Notes under the pieces: model-generated
Database searches by the model: none
Told to the model about the DNA's origin: nothing
The model's input: only the letters and a program-made list of their open reading frames with translations
In this document: in pieces, positions 39,253-45,324 of the stretch
Layout of the letters: each line of letters starts with the position of its first letter
Numbering within the stretch: the stretch's first letter is position 1
Program-made: the position numbers and the translations under genes
Assembly: GCA_009995455.1 (NCBI GenBank)
Contig: JAACPJ010000002.1
Location: 341,039-386,362, forward strand
Origin: a bacterium
GTDB lineage: Bacteria > Patescibacteriota > Gracilibacteria > UBA4473
Direction: 5' to 3'
DNA length: 45,324 nucleotides

Positions 39253-41373
39253 ATGCCTATTAGTATTTCCGATCTCGCTAAAAAACTAGAAATTGCACCA
39301 GAAGCGGTAGCGCTTCATGCCATGGATTTAGATTTTGATATCCCTGATGATGAAATCATCCCAGATAATATTGCAGCCGCTATTGAAAAGGCAGAAATTG
39401 GCGATGATATTGCGCAGCTCGACCATGAATTAGAAGAACAAATGGATCGAGAGATCGTCGAAAAACAGGCGGCTAAAACCGCTGGGCAAAAAAAAGTACC
39501 GCACAAAACGAAGAAGAAAGAGGAAGAAGATGCGGAAGAAGTAATTGAAATTGTAAAATCGGAAGATGGAACTTTGATTTTGCCGGAAGAAATGACGGTT
39601 CGGCAATTAGCGATTAAAATTAGTAAGCCGATTCCATTGGTTTTAGTAAAACTGAAACAAAACGGGATTGTTGCTAATTTAGCGCAAACTGTTGATTACG
39701 AAACGGCCGCTATTATTGCCGAAGAAATGGGCGTGAAAGTAAAAAAAGAAGCCGCAGAATTAACCGGCGAAGACTTATTTAGAGGGAATTTAAGTGAAAT
39801 TTTAGCCGATGAAGAACAAGAATATTTAGTCGAACGACCGCCTGTGGTTTCAATTATGGGGCATGTAGATCATGGTAAAACCTCAATCCTTGATTATATA
39901 CGAAAAACTAAAGTCGTAGACGGCGAAGCCGGTGGTATTACCCAAAGTATTGGAGCGTACCAAGTCGATGCCAATGGTAAAAAAATTACTTTTCTTGATA
40001 CGCCTGGACATGAAGCCTTTACGACTATGCGAGCTCGTGGAGCCCGTGCCACCGACATCGCGATTTTAGTGGTCGCCGCGACTGAAGGTTTAAAACCGCA
40101 ATCAATTGAAGCCATCAATCACGCAAAAGCGGCTGAAATTCCGGTGATTGTAGCGATTAATAAAATGGATTTAGACGGTGCTAATCCAGACCTCGTTAAA
40201 GGGCAATTAGCCGAACACGGTTTAAACCCAGATGATTGGGGCGGTGATACGCCTTGTGTGCCGGTTTCTGCAAAAACGGGTCTTGGGATTGATAAGTTGA
40301 TTGAAACAATTCAGTTAATGGCCGAAATGCGTGAACTGAAAGCCAATCCAAACCGGAATGCGATTGGGACGATTATTGAATCGACCATGGATAAAAAATC
40401 GGGTATTTCTGCCACAATTTTAGTCAATACTGGAACCCTTTCTCAAGGAGATGCTTTCGTGATTTATGATCAAAACGGAAAAATCAGAGTGATGAAAAAT
40501 CACAAAGGTGAAGTGATTAAACAAGCACCGCCTTCTACGCCCGTACTAATTTCTGGGTTTAACGAATTACCACGGGCCGGTGACTTACTACAAGTAATGG
40601 AAAGCGACAAAGTGGCTCGTAAAAAAGCCGAAGAAGTGGCTTCGATTAAACATGAAGACGACGTAAAAAATCGACAAAAATTCTCGTTGGCGACTTTAAA
40701 ATCTCGAATTGCCGAAGGAAAATTAGATCAGCTTAAAGTGATTGTTAAAGCCGATTCTAAGGGAAGTTTAGAGGCGGTCGTGGCGGAATGTGAAAAAGCA
40801 AAAACAGAAGGAAGTATGGCCAAAGTGGTTCATTCAGGTGTTGGAGAAATTACTGAGTCTGATGTGATGCTCGCCGCCGCGGGAGAAACAGTACTCGTTG
40901 GTTTTAATGTTAAAGCTCCAGGGCGAGTTGAGAAATTAGCCGAACGCGAAGGAGTGGAACTTCTCACTTACGACGTGATATACCATTTAAGTGAAAAACT
41001 GGTGGAAATTCTTGAAGGCCGAGTTTCTGAATCTGACACCGAAACGATTGTTGGTGAATTTGCGATTAAAAAGGTATTTGCGGCCAACAAAAAAATGGCG
41101 GTTCTCGGAGGAGAAATACTAGCGGGTAAAGTACGAAAACTCAGCCAAGTTCGAATTTTTCGTAAAACTGAAATTGTAGAAGATGAAGATATTGAACGAA
41201 CTGAAGCCGGTGAAGAGTTAGTGGGTCACGCTAAAATTGATACGGTTCAACGAGGCAGTGAGGCCGTTAATGAACTGACGGAAGTCGGTTTAGAATGTGG
41301 AATGAAAATTGAACACAATAACCAAGTATTTGAAGAAGGTGATAGACTGGAGTTGTTTGTTAAGAAGAACTAA
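39253..41373 (+). CDS. infB: Translation initiation factor IF-2
   Basis: 706 aa from ATG 39253 (an in-frame GTG at 39241 would add four residues). This GTPase brings fMet-tRNA to the 30S subunit and promotes subunit joining. There are two IF2_N-like helical modules: [19 protein letters not shown] at the start and [20 protein letters not shown] near residue 115. The G domain has GHVDHGKTS (G1), DTPGHEAF (G3), NKMD (G4) and SAK (G5). Domains II-IV follow, ending in a C-terminal fMet-tRNA-binding beta barrel. The N-terminal region is short, as in compact genomes. No Shine-Dalgarno sequence; a strong terminator follows. IF-2 matters for leaderless initiation, relevant given the promoters here. 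Confidence 0.97.
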   Translation: MPISISDLAKKLEIAPEAVALHAMDLDFDIPDDEIIPDNIAAAIEKAEIGDDIAQLDHELEEQMDREIVEKQAAKTAGQKKVPHKTKKKEEEDAEEVIEIVKSEDGTLILPEEMTVRQLAIKISKPIPLVLVKLKQNGIVANLAQTVDYETAAIIAEEMGVKVKKEAAELTGEDLFRGNLSEILADEEQEYLVERPPVVSIMGHVDHGKTSILDYIRKTKVVDGEAGGITQSIGAYQVDANGKKITFLDTPGHEAFTTMRARGARATDIAILVVAATEGLKPQSIEAINHAKAAEIPVIVAINKMDLDGANPDLVKGQLAEHGLNPDDWGGDTPCVPVSAKTGLGIDKLIETIQLMAEMRELKANPNRNAIGTIIESTMDKKSGISATILVNTGTLSQGDAFVIYDQNGKIRVMKNHKGEVIKQAPPSTPVLISGFNELPRAGDLLQVMESDKVARKKAEEVASIKHEDDVKNRQKFSLATLKSRIAEGKLDQLKVIVKADSKGSLEAVVAECEKAKTEGSMAKVVHSGVGEITESDVMLAAAGETVLVGFNVKAPGRVEKLAEREGVELLTYDVIYHLSEKLVEILEGRVSESDTETIVGEFAIKKVFAANKKMAVLGGEILAGKVRKLSQVRIFRKTEIVEDEDIERTEAGEELVGHAKIDTVQRGSEAVNELTEVGLECGMKIEHNNQVFEEGDRLELFVKKN

Positions 41374-41398
41374 TTTAACCCGATTCTAATTTTAATCA

Positions 41399-41430
41399 GT
41401 CTGAAGCGCGTTGCGCTTTAGACTTTTTTT
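41399..41430 (+). terminator. Intrinsic terminator of infB
   Basis: Stem AGTCTGAAGCGC/GCGCTTTAGACT with one mismatch and a short loop (about 41399-41423), then a run of T (41424-41430). The promoter of the next gene begins just 8 nt later. Confidence 0.87.
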
Positions 41431-41437
41431 AAAGGTT

Positions 41438-41473
41438 TTTACAAAGCTGGTCCAGAAGTTACAATATCTAAGT
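41438..41473 (+). promoter_or_regulatory. Near-leaderless promoter of the sugar transferase gene
   Basis: TTTACA (41438-41443), 16-bp spacer, TACAAT (41460-41465), 8 nt, ATG (41474). Both hexamers are one mismatch from consensus. Confidence 0.65.
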
Positions 41474-42925
41474 ATGAAAAAAAGTGATGCGTTTGTGGCT
41501 CTTGCTAAAATTACCACCGATGGGGTGATGAGTTTAAGCGCTTTTACTCTAGCCTACTTTTTAAGAATGGAATGGTACGAGTTGAGTATTTTTAATGGCC
41601 TAAAATCTTTCACGCTTTTTCCGGCACCTAATACGTTGTTTCCTTTTACGATGTACTGGGAATTTATGGTTTTATTTACGGTGACGCTTTTAGTTGTGAT
41701 GGCTTTACAAGGCAGATATAGACTCGGGGCCGATGAAAAATTACTCGATGAATTACATCACACTTTTTGGGGTATTTCAGCGAGTATGACTTTATTACTC
41801 GGGTATTTCTTTTTCACCAAAGACTACTTTTTCTCAAGACTGATTTTTGGCTTAGCCTGGGCGTTAACCATTATATTTATCTGGAGCGGAAGAGGTTTTG
41901 TAAGATTACTGGTAAGGCAACTTTTTCGCTTTGGTTGGGGAATACAATCGGTTTTAATTTTAGGAAGTGGAGCCTTAGCAAATCAGGTCTTAGAGGGCAT
42001 AAAAAAGCACGCTCATTTTAAGGCTGTGGGAGTTTTGACCGAAAAAAAGAGCCCTGATAAGCAGTGGCAAAATTTGCCCGTTTGGGGAGACTTTAAAAGC
42101 ATCGCTAAAATTTTGAAAAGTAAGTCAGTGGATGAAGTTTGGTTGGCCACTGAAAACACTACTAGCGCTATTACGGCAGAACTGGTAGCACAAGCGCATG
42201 TTAACCATAAAAAATTTAAATTCTTTCCAGACGAACTGGGACTAGATTTAGCCGCTGTAAAAGTTTCGACATTCGATAAATTCCCAATTATTACCCTTTT
42301 AAATTCTCCACTTTATGGTTGGTGGGCGGTGGTTAAAAGAACTCTGGATTTTATTTTCAGCTTTATGCTGCTCACTTTTTTAAGCCCGTTAATTTTTTTA
42401 ATAGGCATTGCCGTTTGGTTTACCGACACCAAGGCCGCTATATTTTACCGTTCACAGCGAGTTGGGGCGGATGGAAAATGTTTTAAATGTTATAAATTCA
42501 GAACCATGGTAGCCGACGCCGAAGCCCAGAAAGCAAAGCTAATAAAGAAAAATGAACGGGACGGAGGGGTGCTTTTCAAACTGGCCGAAGATCCGCGTAT
42601 CACAAAACTGGGTCACTTTTTAAGAAAATACTCCATTGATGAAATCCCACAGCTGCTCAATATTTTAAAAGGCGATATGAGCTTTGTGGGCCCTCGCCCA
42701 CACTTGGAAGAAGAAGTAAATAAATACCCAGATCATAACAGACAACTTTTGCTTTTAAGACCTGGCTTAACGGGTATGGCTCAAATTAACGGACGTTCCA
42801 GCTTAAGTTTTGAAGACGAAATGAAACACGAAATGTTTTACCTTAAAAATTGGTCGCTGTGGCTCGATGGAGTGGTTGTGCTAAAAACTATAGCGGTGGT
42901 CATTAAAGGCGAGAATGCGGGGTAA
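41474..42925 (+). CDS. Undecaprenyl-phosphate sugar phosphotransferase (WcaJ/WbaP type)
   Basis: 483 aa from ATG 41474; an upstream in-frame start at 41411 would lie within the terminator and promoter. Four N-terminal TM helices are followed by a CoA-binding-like Rossmann domain (VLILGSGALANQVLEGIK). A membrane hairpin RTLDFIFSFMLLTFLSPLIF leads to the catalytic polyisoprenyl-phosphate hexose-1-P transferase domain: YRSQRVGADGKCFKCYKFRTM, HFLRKYSIDEIPQLLNILKG, SFVGPRPHLEEEV, RPGLTGMAQINGR. All hallmark residues are present (D-E in IDEIP). It starts glycan assembly by putting a sugar-1-phosphate on undecaprenyl phosphate at the membrane. Alone here, with no glycosyltransferases beside it. Confidence 0.93.
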   Translation: MKKSDAFVALAKITTDGVMSLSAFTLAYFLRMEWYELSIFNGLKSFTLFPAPNTLFPFTMYWEFMVLFTVTLLVVMALQGRYRLGADEKLLDELHHTFWGISASMTLLLGYFFFTKDYFFSRLIFGLAWALTIIFIWSGRGFVRLLVRQLFRFGWGIQSVLILGSGALANQVLEGIKKHAHFKAVGVLTEKKSPDKQWQNLPVWGDFKSIAKILKSKSVDEVWLATENTTSAITAELVAQAHVNHKKFKFFPDELGLDLAAVKVSTFDKFPIITLLNSPLYGWWAVVKRTLDFIFSFMLLTFLSPLIFLIGIAVWFTDTKAAIFYRSQRVGADGKCFKCYKFRTMVADAEAQKAKLIKKNERDGGVLFKLAEDPRITKLGHFLRKYSIDEIPQLLNILKGDMSFVGPRPHLEEEVNKYPDHNRQLLLLRPGLTGMAQINGRSSLSFEDEMKHEMFYLKNWSLWLDGVVVLKTIAVVIKGENAG

Positions 42926-42935
42926 AATTGGTAAT

Positions 42936-42972
42936 AAAAAAGACCGATCTGAATTTAGATCGGTCTTTTTTT
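42936..42972. terminator. Bidirectional terminator between convergent genes
   Basis: Stem AAAAAAGACCGATCT/AGATCGGTCTTTTTT (42936-42950 with 42957-42971), 6-nt loop, with T-runs in both directions. It serves the sugar transferase gene (+) and the fibre-like gene (-). Confidence 0.9.
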
Positions 42973-42992
42973 GTAACTAAATAAGATTTTTA

Positions 42993-45324
42993 CTAGTTGT
43001 AAATAATTGTTGGCTCTTCACACATAATTCCCGTTTCTGAAAACCCAACCATTACTTCACCGGTCGGACATTTTAAGTTTCCGCTCCCTGTGATTCTGCG
43101 CAAATTTCCGCTAAACTCAAAGTTCCCATTCCCCATGTTAAATCTAAACTCTCGAGTATTACTATCAGATTCATAGAAATCAATATTTGCATCCGCAAAA
43201 ATTTGTACCGCTCCACTCCCTCCCACAATCGAAGATTTATCAGCCGCCCCATTATTGTTTGGAGCAAAAATTACTTCTGGGATACGAGCAGAACTGGCAA
43301 CGTGCAACCGATGGCTCGGGCTGTCGGTTCCAATTCCGACATTTCCGCCATCTTTATTAATATAAGAATTTGATGAAGCTCCGCTTAAAAACGTTCGAGC
43401 GTCCCCATCTGAAGCAATATACATACCCCAACCATTCCCCGTTCCCGTAATAAATGAAGCAGAACCACCACTGGTGTAACCAATCCCATACATATTGCCT
43501 AATGTTGTATCGGTGGGGTTATAATTAGTCCCAATGGTAAATATTGGATTGGTATTAGTTGAATTAGCCCCAAGGTTATTGTACCCGCCTACTAGGTGAC
43601 CAGAACTGTGGGTTCGACGGCCTAAATAATCAGCCGCGAAACTCCCGTTCACATCTAACCTAAAGGCTGGATTGGTTTCACTGATCCCGACGTTACCATT
43701 CGGTAAAATCTTAATTCTTTCTGTTGTTGCGGCAGCCGTGTTATTCACCGCCGTTCCGAAACTAAGTCCGGTGGTGTCACCATAGCCCATAATGGTTCCA
43801 GTAAAGGCATTGTCATCTCGTCGTTGAAGCGAAAAGCTAGCATCCCCAGCACTTCCTCTAGTCATAGAAAATAAAGCTTGATTAAACCGATTAGCTGCCG
43901 TAGAACCAAGGGCTTCCATATAGAGTGATGATCCACCCCAGGCGCCAGTTGAATCACCTGAAATTCTAACGGTTGGATTAGAGGCATCGATGTGTAAATT
44001 TGCTCCTGGACTCGTAGTTCCAATCCCCACATTACCATTCGCTAAAATGGTCATTCGCGTCAAATCGGTGGTAAAAAAGTTAAGCGGAGCCGCTCCTCCA
44101 TTCCCAATATTTAAACTAGAAGCCGGAGCGCCTGAAGCGGTTCGCATAAAGGCTGCGTCAGCTCGATTGGCGCCTCCCAAAGTTCCGGTTGCGCCGGTTC
44201 CATAGGTTTCTATTCGTAATGAAGTTCCATTAGACTGAGCCGTAAAACCGGCTGAAACATCGGTATCGGCCCCAGCTGAAGCATTTTGTACCGCCACCGT
44301 GGTGGGTGATAATTGATCACGTCGTACATGCACTTCTTCACTCGGGTTCGTAAACCCAACTCCAACTTGGTTTTGAATAATCAAATTTCCATTCGCTAAA
44401 TCCGTCCAAGTACCATTACCGTATCGACCTATTACGACGCCTCCATCATAAAAAGTATGGGCTCCGTCACGATAGAACATACGATATTTATTATCGGTTC
44501 CACCGGTATCATCATCTAAATCTTTTCCTTGAATAATTCGGGTATTACGAATATCTCGATCATTCATGTCTAAATTAGTCGTCGCGGTATGATTCCCTAG
44601 ATTGTCACCGTCTCCCAAAGCGGTCGCTGCGATACAATTATTACCGGCGCCGTCACAGTAATTGTTAGCACCGATATTTCCGTTCACGTCTAGTTTAAGC
44701 GATCCATCAGGCGTGGTATCACCAATCCCCACATCACCGGTTTCGGTGACTCTTACGCGAGTGGCCCCATCGACACTTAAATCGATGTAACTACCCACTA
44801 CTTCAGAATTTAAATCCGCTTGAATGGCCACACCACCAACTCCTGAATTTGCGGTAATAAAGGCATCCGCGCCTGTGTTGGTGTCGACCATTCGAATACT
44901 TGGATTGATAGAATTAATATGCAGCACTTCACTTGGGGCCGCCGTTCCAAACCCTATATTTCCATTAGAAGCATCCATTACCATAGCGGTACTGCCTAAC
45001 TTGCTCACGCCGTCTGAAGCATCGCCATATAAAAATGACAAATCACCACTATCTGCCCAAATTTGCCAATCATTTGCACTGGTTGAAAGATCTTCAAGGG
45101 TGATGTGCGGTCTATAAGCAATATTTCGAATTCCGCGACGATCATCTGCCACTGAAACATCTCTTACAACCAACGTTTCGGTGGGTGAAGTGCTCCCAAT
45201 TCCCACGTTCCCGCTAACCGCGATTTGCATTCTTTCTGTAAAAGCATTTGTAGTAGTGTCTAAATGACCTATTTGCAAAACTTCACCATTTGGTACCGAT
45301 AAATCTTTACTGCCGCCTGAGAGC
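42993..45324 (-). CDS. Fibre-like GIGTTSP-repeat protein, 5' end beyond the window
   Basis: At least 776 residues; the frame is open to the window edge. (The apparent start at 45278 is a TTG inside the frame, with 15 more codons upstream.) Seven copies of the tail-fibre hallmark N-G-N-V-G-I-G-T-T-S-P and variants are visible, each followed by a short L-x-V/I strand (for example NGNVGIGTTSPGANLHI, GGNVGIGTDSPSHRLHV). They alternate with Gly/Ser/Thr-rich beta segments, as in trimeric beta-helix fibres. The C-terminus is short (CPTGEVMVGFSETGIMCEEP) with two cysteines and no S74 autoprotease domain. No other phage genes are near, so a cellular surface fibre is more likely than a prophage. Confidence 0.8.
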   Translation of the reverse strand, partial: LSGGSKDLSVPNGEVLQIGHLDTTTNAFTERMQIAVSGNVGIGSTSPTETLVVRDVSVADDRRGIRNIAYRPHITLEDLSTSANDWQIWADSGDLSFLYGDASDGVSKLGSTAMVMDASNGNIGFGTAAPSEVLHINSINPSIRMVDTNTGADAFITANSGVGGVAIQADLNSEVVGSYIDLSVDGATRVRVTETGDVGIGDTTPDGSLKLDVNGNIGANNYCDGAGNNCIAATALGDGDNLGNHTATTNLDMNDRDIRNTRIIQGKDLDDDTGGTDNKYRMFYRDGAHTFYDGGVVIGRYGNGTWTDLANGNLIIQNQVGVGFTNPSEEVHVRRDQLSPTTVAVQNASAGADTDVSAGFTAQSNGTSLRIETYGTGATGTLGGANRADAAFMRTASGAPASSLNIGNGGAAPLNFFTTDLTRMTILANGNVGIGTTSPGANLHIDASNPTVRISGDSTGAWGGSSLYMEALGSTAANRFNQALFSMTRGSAGDASFSLQRRDDNAFTGTIMGYGDTTGLSFGTAVNNTAAATTERIKILPNGNVGISETNPAFRLDVNGSFAADYLGRRTHSSGHLVGGYNNLGANSTNTNPIFTIGTNYNPTDTTLGNMYGIGYTSGGSASFITGTGNGWGMYIASDGDARTFLSGASSNSYINKDGGNVGIGTDSPSHRLHVASSARIPEVIFAPNNNGAADKSSIVGGSGAVQIFADANIDFYESDSNTREFRFNMGNGNFEFSGNLRRITGSGNLKCPTGEVMVGFSETGIMCEEPTIIYN

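Noticed and set aside
1-45324. UGA-to-glycine recoding as in Gracilibacteria/Absconditabacteria
   Set aside because: lgt, the 24421 gene and the 26737 gene end naturally in TGA at family-length or operon-coupled positions, and conserved genes have no internal TGA.
42993-45324. Prophage at the right edge
   Set aside because: Only the fibre-like repeats suggest it; there is no integrase, capsid, portal or lysis gene, and neighbours are infB and a sugar transferase.

Overview
The window is a compact bacterial chromosome segment. It is AT-rich: the base counts I made in ordinary genes are near 37-40% GC. Intergenic gaps are short, several genes abut or overlap, and no tRNA, rRNA, CRISPR or IS element is visible. 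UGA is a normal stop: lgt ends in TGA inside an ATGA overlap, and the genes at 24421 and 26737 also end in TGA. A recoded Gracilibacteria/Absconditabacteria code is therefore excluded. Large secreted repeat proteins, GIGTTSP fibre repeats, a membrane-fused MurF-like ligase, FemAB, DUF4153 and many unrecognised genes fit a Patescibacteria/CPR bacterium. Of that group I would guess the Peregrinibacteria side, because it keeps ilvD and a tyrA-pheA fusion. This placement is inference and is not settled by the window.

Layout. 1-8500: surface region on the minus strand, with a cut membrane gene at the edge, a 1192-aa duplicated-domain secreted protein, a 605-aa secreted protein, two related ~300-aa secreted proteins and a coiled-coil protein. 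8582-15270: housekeeping, with the TyrA-PheA fusion, dGTPase, a LemA-lgt-DsbA lipoprotein-yggU operon, and rsmA carrying an insertion. 15271-15780: a GC-rich island with two tiny coupled membrane ORFs. 15780-24600: DUF4153, a NOL1/NOP2/Sun methyltransferase, two unknown genes, a thioredoxin-reductase-like flavoprotein without its CxxC, a lipoprotein with Kazal-like and Kunitz-like modules, DUF1622, a thioredoxin-fold lipoprotein, an HI0933-family flavoprotein and a small metal-binding protein. 24607-30629: ilvD, MFS, and an extracytoplasmic redox-repair set (membrane-anchored MsrB, CcdA, thioredoxin-like lipoprotein). 30740-38387: a same-strand envelope cluster (47-aa protein, acidic PG-binding-like protein, alpha/beta hydrolase, membrane MurF-like ligase, DegT-type enzyme, pentapeptide-repeat membrane protein, FemAB). 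38384-45324: an unknown gene, infB, a polyprenyl-phosphate sugar transferase and a cut fibre-like protein.

The most general signal is regulatory. At many genes a sigma70-type -10 box sits 6-8 nt before the start codon, often with a -35 box 16-17 bp further upstream. Transcription would then begin at or within a base or two of the start codon, meaning leaderless mRNAs. Shine-Dalgarno sequences are almost absent.

How the genes fit together: Lgt would lipidate at least four lipoproteins encoded here. Three of these have a thioredoxin fold, and with CcdA and MsrB they imply an active oxidative folding and repair economy outside the membrane. The FemAB/MurF-like/DegT cluster, the sugar transferase and the secreted repeat proteins point to an elaborate cell surface.
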